This document shows, piece after piece, positions 44,154-52,454 of a stretch of DNA of 64,000 nucleotides. The stretch is from Clostridium sp. CAG:768. GTDB lineage: Bacteria; Cyanobacteriota; Vampirovibrionia; Gastranaerophilales; Gastranaerophilaceae. The DNA is taken from positions 145,290 through 209,289 of the forward strand of contig FR899627.1 in NCBI GenBank assembly GCA_000437435.1, given 5' to 3'. Within the stretch, counting starts at the first letter, position 1, and each line of letters opens with the position of its first letter. The notes beneath the pieces were generated by a model. It was not told where the DNA came from. It worked only from the letters and a program-made list of their open reading frames with translations, and searched no databases. A program made the translations under genes and the position numbers.

Positions 44154-45226
44154 CTCTTTGTTTTATCTTCCGCATTAAAACATTTTGCAACTAAGGCTAA
44201 AACTCCTACAGCTAGAATACCTGCAGCTATCCAAAGACCTTTTTTGTTTGAAGAAGGTGATTTTTTAATTTGTTCTCCAAAAGTTTCATTAATCGGCTTT
44301 TTAAACCATTTTTTATCAATAAACAATTCTTCTGCATTGTCATAAAAAATATCATTTAGTGCTTTTTCAGCATCTACAGGTTTATCTTTATAAAATTCTT
44401 TTACAGTTTCTTCTACAAAGTCTGCAAATTTACCATATTTTTCTTTATCACCCATTTCTGCAATAGGAGCATCAGATCCGAAAAGAATTCTATCAGAACC
44501 TATTTTTTCTAAAGCTTGTTTAATTGTATTTTTATTCTGTTCAGCATTATCAAACAATCCAGTAAGCCAAGATATATCCACATAAAGATTTGATCTGCTA
44601 TTTTTTAGAGAATCTGAAATATTATCAATAGTTTTTGACATTTGTTCAGGAGAAGCCATTAAATCAACATGGTATAAAACTACAGGGTGTTTTGGATGTT
44701 TCTCTGCCAATTTTATAATTTCAAGCGGATCAGATTTCCCATCAGTAGTTGAGTGGAAAACACAAGGTAAACCATTTTTTTCTGCTACATCAAAATATTG
44801 TGAATAGATTTCAAAATTATCTTTTATAGATTGATTTGTATTAGTCGGGTGGAATTTCATTCCATAAAATTTACCATTCGATACTAATTTTTCAATATTT
44901 GTACTATCTTTTACAATCCCAGGCTGACAAGAAATTAATGGATACATTTTGACATTATCATTCCCCTTTATTAATTCAATATCTTTCGCAGCATTAGATT
45001 CAGATTGAAAAAAATCACTCCCTTCAGGGTTTAACCCAGATAATGAGCTGACTAAGATTTTTTTTACATTATTACTTTCAACTGTATCTATAATATTTTG
45101 AGGATTATAACTTTGCTCACAATGATGCAAATTATCAAACATACTACCAACATGTCCTTGCACATCAAACTTCTTACGACCATTACCAAATGTTTGATCA
45201 CACATATTAACAGATTGAATTTTCAT
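44150..45226 (-). CDS. Amidohydrolase-like TIM barrel with C-terminal membrane anchor, MKI N-terminus
   Basis: 358 residues. N-terminus MKIQSVNMCDQTFG, then KFDVQGHVG where metal-dependent amidohydrolases have DxHxH: the first His is Gln here. Other sites resemble PF04909: MKFHPTN (about 143), CVFHSTTDG (about 175), VLYHVDL (about 202) and LFGSDAPI (about 260). One transmembrane helix at about 330-348 follows a basic linker. Hydrolase activity may be altered or lost. Ribosome site AAAAGGGG. It is the last gene of the rimI-bioY unit. Confidence 0.7.
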   Translation of the reverse strand: MKIQSVNMCDQTFGNGRKKFDVQGHVGSMFDNLHHCEQSYNPQNIIDTVESNNVKKILVSSLSGLNPEGSDFFQSESNAAKDIELIKGNDNVKMYPLISCQPGIVKDSTNIEKLVSNGKFYGMKFHPTNTNQSIKDNFEIYSQYFDVAEKNGLPCVFHSTTDGKSDPLEIIKLAEKHPKHPVVLYHVDLMASPEQMSKTIDNISDSLKNSRSNLYVDISWLTGLFDNAEQNKNTIKQALEKIGSDRILFGSDAPIAEMGDKEKYGKFADFVEETVKEFYKDKPVDAEKALNDIFYDNAEELFIDKKWFKKPINETFGEQIKKSPSSNKKGLWIAAGILAVGVLALVAKCFNAEDKTKS

Positions 45227-45238
45227 AAATTACCCCTT

Positions 45239-45901
45239 TTACATAAAGAACCATAAAATAATTTTTGCATATCTCGCAATAAATACCGCAGCAAAACTAA
45301 AAACTAAATCATAAATAATTTTAATACCACTTTGAGCAGTAACCCAACCATAAATAAATTCAGAACCTTCATGTTTTAATCCAGCAATAAAAAGCATATA
45401 TAAAATGCCTATAAGATGAATCGTTAAAACACCAACAAGAACTGCATGTAAGATATTTCTATTTGTATAACCACTTTTTAAAATAGAACCCGCAAAAAAT
45501 ACAGCAGGAATATATGCTAAAATATACCCAAAACTATATTCTAAAACATAACTTGGACCTCCACCTAATGCAAATACAGGTATAATAAATAGTCCTAATA
45601 AAATATACAATAATATACTTGTAATCCCATACCTTCTTCCTAAAAAAGCTCCAACAAACATTACAACAGGAATTTGAGGAATCAATTTGTAAGTATAAAT
45701 GTAATCACTCAAGGATAATTGCTCTCCTTTAAATAATCCCATAGGTATTATGAAATGATTTACATTAAATTGAATAAAAGTTGATAAAATAATTAAAAAA
45801 GTACAGCACAAAATCAGGAGTAAACTTCCAAAAGACAATCTTATCCCTTCAATTTGCTTTTTTATAACTCTTATACGAGGTTTGGGTGTATTTTCTGTCA
45901 T
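45239..45901 (-). CDS. bioY: Biotin transporter BioY
   Basis: 220 residues, six predicted transmembrane helices. PQIPVVMFVGAFLGRRYGI, LLGLFIIPVFALGGGPSYVLEYSFGYIL and the following AYIPAVFFAGS follow the BioY pattern: S component of an ECF transporter that binds biotin. The energising ATPases EcfA and EcfT are not here. It overlaps rimI by 4 bp (ATGA), so the two are co-translated. The N-terminal 20 residues are unusually basic. Confidence 0.87.
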   Translation of the reverse strand: MTENTPKPRIRVIKKQIEGIRLSFGSLLLILCCTFLIILSTFIQFNVNHFIIPMGLFKGEQLSLSDYIYTYKLIPQIPVVMFVGAFLGRRYGITSILLYILLGLFIIPVFALGGGPSYVLEYSFGYILAYIPAVFFAGSILKSGYTNRNILHAVLVGVLTIHLIGILYMLFIAGLKHEGSEFIYGWVTAQSGIKIIYDLVFSFAAVFIARYAKIILWFFM

Positions 45902-46419
45902 AAAATATCAATTTTCCCCTTTAAAACAGAAATATTTTTTTCATATCCTGACTTAAATTTATCGTAAAAAATATTTTCTGTCCACATAATTAATGCATCT
46001 TCATTATTATCCTGATAATAACCTTTTCTCACGCCTAAAGATTTAAACCCGTATTTTTCATACAAAGCAATAGCCGGCTTATTACCTACACGAACTTCCA
46101 AAGTAATATATTTTGCCATATTTCGATAACATTCATCAATAATTGTTGTAAGCAAAGCTTCCCCAATATGTTTCCGTCTATAATCAGGCGATACAGCAAT
46201 ATTTGTAATATGAGCCTCTTCCAAAATCTGCCAACAGCCACAATAACCGATTAATTGTCCATCAGTATTAAACACACTGAAATATTTGGCTAAATCATTT
46301 GACAGCTCACTCATAAAAGAATCTTTAGACCAGTGATGCTCACCATAAGCTTTTGCTTCAATAGAAATTACATCATCAAGATCACTTTTTTGCATCGGTT
46401 TTATTTTAGCACTGAACAT
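45898..46419 (-). CDS. rimI: Ribosomal protein S18-alanine N-acetyltransferase
   Basis: 173 residues, GNAT fold. HITNIAVSPDYRRKHIGEALL (about 71-91) is the acetyl-CoA motif, and ITLEVRVGNKPAIALYEKYGF (about 105-125) the RimI signature. Length is slightly above the usual 150-160. Start ATG 46419 has an extended -10 (TGC-TAAAAT) 6 nt upstream and no ribosome site, so the message is predicted leaderless. Confidence 0.87.
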   Translation of the reverse strand: MFSAKIKPMQKSDLDDVISIEAKAYGEHHWSKDSFMSELSNDLAKYFSVFNTDGQLIGYCGCWQILEEAHITNIAVSPDYRRKHIGEALLTTIIDECYRNMAKYITLEVRVGNKPAIALYEKYGFKSLGVRKGYYQDNNEDALIMWTENIFYDKFKSGYEKNISVLKGKIDIL

Positions 46420-46425
46420 ATATTG

Positions 46426-46434
46426 ATTTTAGCA
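46426..46434 (-). promoter_or_regulatory. Leaderless extended -10 of rimI-bioY
   Basis: Minus strand TGC-TAAAAT, then CAATAT and the ATG. Confidence 0.5.
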
Positions 46435-46557
46435 TAGAAAAACAATGGCAAATGCTTTATTAAATTTTATTTACCTATTGATAAAAAGTGGGAAATATGC
46501 TAAAATACACGAGGAATGCTATAAAATCCGATAATTATTGTTAAAGAGGATAGAGAA

Positions 46558-47430
46558 ATGAAAAATATTGTTGTCTATACAGATAAAAATGAATCAAAAC
46601 TGGCAGATGTATTAGCACAGATTGATGATACTAATGTAAGAATTGAAAGTGCAGAAAATCTTAAAGATTATGAAACATTAAATCCTGGACTTGTAGTTGT
46701 AGAAAGTGTTCCAAACATTAAAGATGTTCTTATGACAACAAAATTTAAAGCTCCTACATTATTTATCGGAGATGTCTTTAAAGGAACTACTGTAAGAGCA
46801 GTTATATTTGATTTTATTAAAACTCCTGTTGATAACATGGAACTTGTAATCAGAGCTAATGCTCTTTTAAAATATAAAGAATTACGTGACAAATTGAAAG
46901 TTGTATCTACAACAGATGAATTGACAGGTCTTCACAACAGAAAATATATGCAAGAAAGACTTGATCAAGAAATTTCTCGTGCAAGACGTTATGGCACAAA
47001 ACTTTCTTGTCTGTTATTTGACTTAGACTTTTTCAAAGTTGTAAATGATATTTACGGCTATGAATGGGGTGATGTACTTTTACGCTCTATTGCCGATAAA
47101 TTAAAACAACTTATTAGAAAAGAAGATATATTAACTCGTTACGGTGACGAAGAATTCTTACTTATCCTGCCTAACACTTCTGAAGAAAACGCATTTTTAT
47201 TTGCAGAAAGATTCAGAAAAGATATTGAAAGAATGGAATTTATTCCTGCAGGTGAAGAAGAAAGACATCCTATTACAATTTCAGGCGGCATAGCTACTTA
47301 TCCTTGTATTGAAAATACAGAAGAAGATGCAAATACAATAATTCGCTATGCAGAACATGCATTGTATAACGCTAAAAAACGCGGAAAAAATAAGATTGTT
47401 CAATTCTCACAAATTAACTTAGGTGAGTAA
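46558..47430 (+). CDS. GGDEF-domain protein with degenerate active site
   Basis: 290 residues. Receiver-like N-terminal domain without the phospho-Asp pattern (1-115), then a GGDEF domain (about 120-288) with STTDELTGLHNRKYM, FDLDFFKVVNDIYGY and the active-site loop TRYGDEEFLLIL. The loop is GDEEF, so the second Gly of GGDEF is Asp; the inhibitory RxxD (RKED) five residues before it is kept. It may be a c-di-GMP receptor or a weak cyclase. Ribosome site AGAGGAT. Single gene. Confidence 0.85.
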   Translation: MKNIVVYTDKNESKLADVLAQIDDTNVRIESAENLKDYETLNPGLVVVESVPNIKDVLMTTKFKAPTLFIGDVFKGTTVRAVIFDFIKTPVDNMELVIRANALLKYKELRDKLKVVSTTDELTGLHNRKYMQERLDQEISRARRYGTKLSCLLFDLDFFKVVNDIYGYEWGDVLLRSIADKLKQLIRKEDILTRYGDEEFLLILPNTSEENAFLFAERFRKDIERMEFIPAGEEERHPITISGGIATYPCIENTEEDANTIIRYAEHALYNAKKRGKNKIVQFSQINLGE

Positions 47431-47431
47431 A

Positions 47432-47911
47432 TTAATTATTTTGAGGATTAAAATAAAAATTTCCAATACTGATTAACAAACAAACAAATAAAAAGATCAT
47501 TATATTTCGAAATGTTTTTGTTAATCCCATATCAACATACTTAAATTCATTTTCACCAGAATTCAAATAATTATTAAATTTAATTCCTATATCTTTTGCT
47601 TCATGCAATGTTGGAAAATTAAACTGGACAAATATATTATTATCACGCTCTTTGTCAGTATCAATAAGATACATTAAAGAATCATGTCGCATCCTAGCAG
47701 AAAATGAAGTATATTGAGGAGCTGAAAGAGAACTTAATTTTGCTGTTTTAATGTATTCTTTATTAAAAACAGAAACACGTTTATATTTACAACTATTTTG
47801 CAACTTATCACACGAAAAATACCCTTTACAAGGATAAAAAATTGCCACACACAAAAATAATATAAATATAAAAATAATACATAAATTATTAAAAATTAAA
47901 CTCTTTTTCAC
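47432..47911 (-). CDS. Two-helix membrane protein of unknown function
   Basis: 159 residues. Hydrophobic helices at about 8-27 and 134-153 with a soluble domain between them carrying three cysteines (PCKGYFSC, NSCKYK) and a central helix-strand stretch. No family recognised. It ends the minus-strand unit that begins with the response regulator at 51469 (3 bp after DUF2400). Confidence 0.6.
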   Translation of the reverse strand: MKKSLIFNNLCIIFIFILFLCVAIFYPCKGYFSCDKLQNSCKYKRVSVFNKEYIKTAKLSSLSAPQYTSFSARMRHDSLMYLIDTDKERDNNIFVQFNFPTLHEAKDIGIKFNNYLNSGENEFKYVDMGLTKTFRNIMIFLFVCLLISIGNFYFNPQNN

Positions 47912-47914
47912 AAT

Positions 47915-48664
47915 CTACCCTTTATTATTAACTCCATAGCCAAACATTGCAAAATCATATTTTACAGGGTCTTCCGAATCGAATTTTCGAAGATTTTCTG
48001 TAATTTCAAGCACTGATTTAAAATCATTGGCATTTCTAGTCAAAAGGCCCATTTCCCTTGATAATCTTGCAACATGAGTATCTAAGGGAATTAATAATTC
48101 AGAAGGTTTCATAAAATCCCAAATCCCAAAATCCACAGGACCTTTTCTTACCATCCATCTAAGATACATACACATACGTTTCATTGCACTACCTTTTCTT
48201 GCATTTGGAAGCATAAATTTGAAACCTTGTGAATTATTATCTTTTGCATTTGCATAAAAATAATCTGTAATAGGTATAAACATATTATCATCTATTGGCT
48301 TTTCATAACCGAATTTAAAAAGTTCTTCTAAACTGCTATTTTTAGAATACAAATCACGCATTATAGTAAAAATTTGCGCAAAATCTTCAGGTTTTCCAAA
48401 ACGATAATTAAAATCACCCAAAATTTTCGGCTCAAAATTTAAAATAAAATTCAACGGTTCATTTTGAGCAATATTAAATAGGGTGTCCAATTTTTTCAAA
48501 AAAACATCTCTCCTGCCATAAGCTACAAGAGATGCAATAAAACCTGCAATTTCAATATCCTTTTTTTCACTAAACCTATTTGGAATTCTTACAGGGTCGT
48601 CCTTTATAAAATCAATATTCTCATATTTTTCAACCAATTTATCAATTTCAGATTTTGTTATCAT
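47915..48664 (-). CDS. TIGR02757/DUF2400 family protein
   Basis: 249 residues. DDPVRIPNRFSEKKDIEIAGFIASLVAYGRRDVFLKKLD (in the first 65 residues, quoted in pieces below 20 in the family pattern), KRMCMYLRWMVRK and PLDTHVARLSREMGL match the TIGR02757 family, whose helix-hairpin-helix-like layout suggests DNA or RNA glycosylase ancestry; function is unproved. Overlaps tadA by 17 bp. Confidence 0.8.
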   Translation of the reverse strand: MITKSEIDKLVEKYENIDFIKDDPVRIPNRFSEKKDIEIAGFIASLVAYGRRDVFLKKLDTLFNIAQNEPLNFILNFEPKILGDFNYRFGKPEDFAQIFTIMRDLYSKNSSLEELFKFGYEKPIDDNMFIPITDYFYANAKDNNSQGFKFMLPNARKGSAMKRMCMYLRWMVRKGPVDFGIWDFMKPSELLIPLDTHVARLSREMGLLTRNANDFKSVLEITENLRKFDSEDPVKYDFAMFGYGVNNKG

Positions 48665-49079
48665 TGCGTAAACCTTTAAAATATTCTTTTAATATTTTAT
48701 CACATTCTTCTTCCATAATTCCGCCATAAACTTTCATTTTGGAATTTGCAAGCTTTCTTACATCAATCACAGACCCTAAAGCTCCATAATTATTATCATA
48801 AGATCCGAAATAAACAGCTTTTATTCTTGAAGAAACAATTGCCCAAGCACACATTGGACAAGGCTCTAAGGTCACATACATTTCGCAATCATCAAGACGC
48901 CATCTGCCTAACTTTTGTTCAGCCTCTCTAATCGCTAAAATTTCTGCATGTGCTGTGACATCATTTGTAATTTCTTTTTGATTAAAAGTTTCAGCTATAA
49001 CCTCTCCATCTTTCACAATCAAAGCCCCGACAGGGATTTCTCCGTTTGCTTTATTCGCAAGTTCTATAGCTCTTTTCAT
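48648..49079 (-). CDS. tadA: tRNA adenosine(34) deaminase
   Basis: 143 residues. Makes inosine at the wobble base of tRNA-Arg. Zinc and catalytic residues in AHAEILAIREAE (about 43-54) and PCPMCAWAIV (about 73-82). Start ATG 49079 overlaps the kinase stop as ATGA; a few residues at the N-terminus seem missing compared with longer homologues. It sits in a two-component operon by position only. Confidence 0.9.
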   Translation of the reverse strand: MKRAIELANKANGEIPVGALIVKDGEVIAETFNQKEITNDVTAHAEILAIREAEQKLGRWRLDDCEMYVTLEPCPMCAWAIVSSRIKAVYFGSYDNNYGALGSVIDVRKLANSKMKVYGGIMEEECDKILKEYFKGLRNDNKI

Positions 49080-50752
49080 TCAACTACCTCTGATACATTT
49101 GAAAGATTTAGAGTTAATTCTACGCAGAAACCGCAAATTTTGTCACTATGCAATGAAATTTCTCCATTCATCGCTTCTACCAAACCTTTTACGATAAATA
49201 ACCCCAAACCTGTACCACGTGTAGTTCTTGTCGTATTATCATCAAGACGGATAAATTTTTCAAACAATTTATTCAATTTTTTCGGCGGAATAACCTCACA
49301 ATCATTTTTTACAAATATCTTTGCTTTATTATCTTTAACATCAGCATCTACAACAATTTGTGTGTTTTCTGTTGCATATTTCGCTGCATTTTCAAGTAAG
49401 TTTACAAATACCTGCAATAATCTGTCCTTATCAGCTTCTACAAGCGGGAAATCCTCGCTTACATTGAATATAATTTCTTTATTATCTTTATTTTTTATCA
49501 ATATTCTTGATTCTTCTAACAATTCAGGAATATATACCTGCTCAACTTTAGTTCTCAAACGCATTCCCTCAATATCAGGAATCGTCAATAAATCCTCAAT
49601 TAAACGTTTCAATCGTTCAGACTGCTCTTTTATAATTCTCAAAGATTTTTGCCTTGTTTCTTCATCAATTTTTATATCCTGACGCATTAATCGAGATGTG
49701 TAACCTTGGATACTTGTTAAAGGAGTTCTTAATTCATGGCTTACTGTATCAATTAGATTTGAACGGAATTCATTTAACTGCTTCAATTCAACGTTATTCT
49801 TTTTCAACTGGATATAAGACTTATGAATTTCAGTTGCCATACGATTAAATTCAAAAGCCAAAAATATAATTTCATGAGGAGTAAAAGCTGTAGTCAAAAG
49901 TCTTATTTGACGTTCATAATTACCTTTTGAAATAGCTATAATACCTTTGAATAATTGTCTTATGTTGATATACAAATAATATGTATACAAAGCTACAACA
50001 AAAATAATTGTAAATGTTGCAAATAGACAAGATAAAATAATTTTTAAACTATTATTTGTAATAGCTTTCCTTGTCACTTTTTCTGTTGTATTAACAATAA
50101 TCGTAATTTTAGGATCATCTTTTGAAACATATACTAAAGGTTGGTTTTTAGTATCACCAAAAATTACAGGTTTATTTTTTCTTAACCTGTCAGGGAGTAA
50201 CGCAATAGTTTTTTTGTAAGCATCTTCAGTATAATTATGTTCTGCTAACAAATCACCATCATTCGTTAATACATAAATTTGTCTTTTATCATCTGCAATT
50301 GATCTGAATAATTCATCTCTTATAGCATCTAACTTATATGTTGCTACAAGATATAAATCCTCATTTATTTTCAAAGGAACTGTAGCTTTTTTATTAACTT
50401 TATTTCTTTCATGGATTTCATCTAATTGAGCTTTAGTTGCAATTTTTAACTCTTCACAATCAGGCAGAGTTTTTACAACTGATTTTAAATAATCACTTTT
50501 TGCTTTTTTAGTCGGAAAATAATTTAAAGAATAAACAATTTGTTCCAAGTTACTGGATACAGTTTTATTAAAAAAATCAATCTCATCAGATACCATATTA
50601 GCAATCAAAACAGCTGATTCTCTAAGCTGATATCTCATTGACTGCTGATTAATATTATTTATGATAAATCCGCTAATTGACATAGGAACTACAACCGCAA
50701 AAATAAATACGATTGCAATTTGTTCTACAATTTTCAAATGTTTACCAAACAT
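49076..50752 (-). CDS. Membrane sensor histidine kinase
   Basis: 558 residues. Helix 1 at about 12-32, extracytoplasmic sensor to about 228 with a dCache-like look, helix 2 at about 230-252, HAMP-like linker, H-box IDTVSHELRTPLTSIQGYTS (phospho-His about 340), then NLLENAAKYA, and RGTGLGLFIVKGLVEAMNG. Forms a pair with the regulator 6 bp upstream. Layout resembles cyanobacterial NblS-like kinases, but the match cannot be settled by eye. Ribosome site GAAGGTTAG. Confidence 0.88.
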   Translation of the reverse strand: MFGKHLKIVEQIAIVFIFAVVVPMSISGFIINNINQQSMRYQLRESAVLIANMVSDEIDFFNKTVSSNLEQIVYSLNYFPTKKAKSDYLKSVVKTLPDCEELKIATKAQLDEIHERNKVNKKATVPLKINEDLYLVATYKLDAIRDELFRSIADDKRQIYVLTNDGDLLAEHNYTEDAYKKTIALLPDRLRKNKPVIFGDTKNQPLVYVSKDDPKITIIVNTTEKVTRKAITNNSLKIILSCLFATFTIIFVVALYTYYLYINIRQLFKGIIAISKGNYERQIRLLTTAFTPHEIIFLAFEFNRMATEIHKSYIQLKKNNVELKQLNEFRSNLIDTVSHELRTPLTSIQGYTSRLMRQDIKIDEETRQKSLRIIKEQSERLKRLIEDLLTIPDIEGMRLRTKVEQVYIPELLEESRILIKNKDNKEIIFNVSEDFPLVEADKDRLLQVFVNLLENAAKYATENTQIVVDADVKDNKAKIFVKNDCEVIPPKKLNKLFEKFIRLDDNTTRTTRGTGLGLFIVKGLVEAMNGEISLHSDKICGFCVELTLNLSNVSEVVE

Positions 50753-50758
50753 AATTTT

Positions 50759-51469
50759 CTAACCTTCACCGAACGGAGTCAGTTTATACCCTACATTTGT
50801 AACTGTATGTAAGTATTTTGGGTGTTTTGTATCAGGCTCTATTTTATTTCTCAAACCGCCTACATGAACCCTCAACATTCTTACATCTTCATTACTGTCA
50901 TATCCCCATACCTCATCTAACAATGTAGCAAGAGTTACAGGATTATTAAAATGCTGCATTAAACAATATAAAATTTCAAATTCTGTCGGAGTTAATTTTA
51001 CTTTTTTATTAACGATTACTGCCTCAAGAGTTTCAGGAAAAATTTCAATATCTCCAGCATTCAATACTTCATCTGACAAAACTGTCTTATCTTCAATCTG
51101 ATTTCTTCTCAAAAGCACTCTTATTCTCAATAGAACTTCCTGAATATCAAAAGGTTTTACCAAATAATCATCTGCACCGCAGTCAAAACCTTCAGTTTTA
51201 TCATCAATAGTACCTTTAGCAGTAAGCATTAAAATAGGAATAGCAAGTTTTGCTTGACGGATATTTTTACAAACATCAAAACCATTCATTTTAGGCATCA
51301 TAACGTCCAACAAAATCAAATCATAAGTATTATTCAATGCTTTATTCAAAGCTTCCATACCATCTTTTGCAGTATCTACAAAATATCCGCTTGCTCTAAC
51401 ATCAAATTCTAAAAGTTCTCTGATTTCATCATCATCGTCAGCTATCAAAATACGTTTTTCAATAGTCAT
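50759..51469 (-). CDS. OmpR-type response regulator
   Basis: 236 residues. Receiver domain (6-120) with the acidic pocket ADDDDEI, phospho-Asp in LILLDVMMPKMNGF (about 55) and Lys in YLVKPFD (about 104); winged-helix output (about 140-232) with LTPTEFEILYCLM and VRMLRVHVGGLRNKIE. Similar to the RpaA/RpaB branch of cyanobacteria. First gene of the unit to 47432. ATG 51469 follows AGAGGA. Confidence 0.9.
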   Translation of the reverse strand: MTIEKRILIADDDDEIRELLEFDVRASGYFVDTAKDGMEALNKALNNTYDLILLDVMMPKMNGFDVCKNIRQAKLAIPILMLTAKGTIDDKTEGFDCGADDYLVKPFDIQEVLLRIRVLLRRNQIEDKTVLSDEVLNAGDIEIFPETLEAVIVNKKVKLTPTEFEILYCLMQHFNNPVTLATLLDEVWGYDSNEDVRMLRVHVGGLRNKIEPDTKHPKYLHTVTNVGYKLTPFGEG

Positions 51470-51676
51470 AAAAAATCCTCTTTAGCAAACTAAATCCTTT
51501 TTTTTAATTTTATAAAAATACGCATTATTTTGCAATTAATTATAAAGAAATAAAAACTAAATAAAAAATAATAAATCACCACATTTCACTATTTAATCCT
51601 TATACCTAAAGGGGATTATTTTACATAGAAAAAGATTTACAATTTACATATAACATATTTGTGGAGTAATTTTAAC

Positions 51677-51985
51677 ATGTTAATGGGAAATGATTGCCAA
51701 GATTGCGGTAAGTACAATCGCTTGGAAATGAAAAATGTGAATAAAGACATTCTTGATTGGCTTGAAGATGTCATCGAAGAAAACAACAGCCGTATCGAAC
51801 GAAAAGAATGGAAAAGTAAATATAACAGTTATGTTGTATATGACTACGAACCTTTTTGTACAGACGGATTTGAAATTAATTTAGTAATTACATCTCACAA
51901 TGCCGCATATTTGAATTTCATAAAGTATTTGTACGACGAAAAAATAAGCACAATCGAATATTTAAACAGTTGTATAGGTGTTTAA
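51677..51985 (+). CDS. Small protein of unknown function
   Basis: 102 residues, no family recognised. Starts MLMGNDCQDCGKYNR, with a CxxC that could bind metal, then a charged helix, a beta-like part (YNSYVVYDYEPF, FEINLVITSHNAAYLNFIKY) and a C-terminal helix. Start ATG 51677 is preferred to a TTG at 51659 because GGAG lies 11 nt upstream. Single gene between two minus-strand units, ending at a good terminator. Confidence 0.6.
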   Translation: MLMGNDCQDCGKYNRLEMKNVNKDILDWLEDVIEENNSRIERKEWKSKYNSYVVYDYEPFCTDGFEINLVITSHNAAYLNFIKYLYDEKISTIEYLNSCIGV

Positions 51986-51989
51986 AAAA

Positions 51990-52030
51990 AATAGACCGGA
52001 TATTAAATAATATCCGGTTTATTTTTTTAT
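51990..52030. terminator. Bidirectional terminator
   Basis: ACCGGATATT (51995-52004) pairs with AATATCCGGT (52009-52018), loop AAAT, T-rich on the plus side and A-rich start on the other. Confidence 0.92.
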
Positions 52031-52047
52031 AAATTTTTATTAAATTT

Positions 52048-52332
52048 TTATTCTTGAGCAGTTTCTTGTTCTTTTGCAAAACATTCTTTACAATAAACTT
52101 CTTTTCCTGGAATTGGTTTAAAAGGAACTTGAGTTTGAGCTCCGCATTTTGAACAAACAGCTTCATACATTCTTCTTTGTTTTCTGTGATTTTTTCTGCG
52201 AGCTTTTCTGCATTCCGGACATCTTTTTGGTTTGTTTACTAAACCTTTTTCAGCATAAAATTCCTGTTCACCTGCAGTGAAGACGAATTCTGCGCCGCAA
52301 TCTTCACATACAAGTTTTTCGTCTTGGTACAT
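52048..52332 (-). CDS. Double zinc-ribbon protein
   Basis: 94 residues with two CxxC...CxxC pairs: CEDCGAEF then CPECRKARR (9-45), and CSKCGAQTQVPF then CKECFAKE (60-86). The first half is the zf-trcl type, the second the CxxC-x17-CxxC type found in small bacterial and phage-related proteins. Probably binds nucleic acid or ribosome, not established. Ribosome site AGGAGAA. Ends at the shared terminator. Confidence 0.82.
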   Translation of the reverse strand: MYQDEKLVCEDCGAEFVFTAGEQEFYAEKGLVNKPKRCPECRKARRKNHRKQRRMYEAVCSKCGAQTQVPFKPIPGKEVYCKECFAKEQETAQE

Positions 52333-52454
52333 TGTTCTTCTCCTGATTTTAAGTGGTACGTTAAAGAAACCTCTTGCAAAATTCCTTTAATTCATATCAT
52401 TATACACTATTTTCGAAATTATGCAACTGTCTATTTTTTTATCTCTTTAAAAAA

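Noticed and set aside
48948..49682. Open frame of 244 codons on the plus strand
   Set aside because: It is the antisense of the histidine kinase and tadA, which have full family motifs; the frame shows none.
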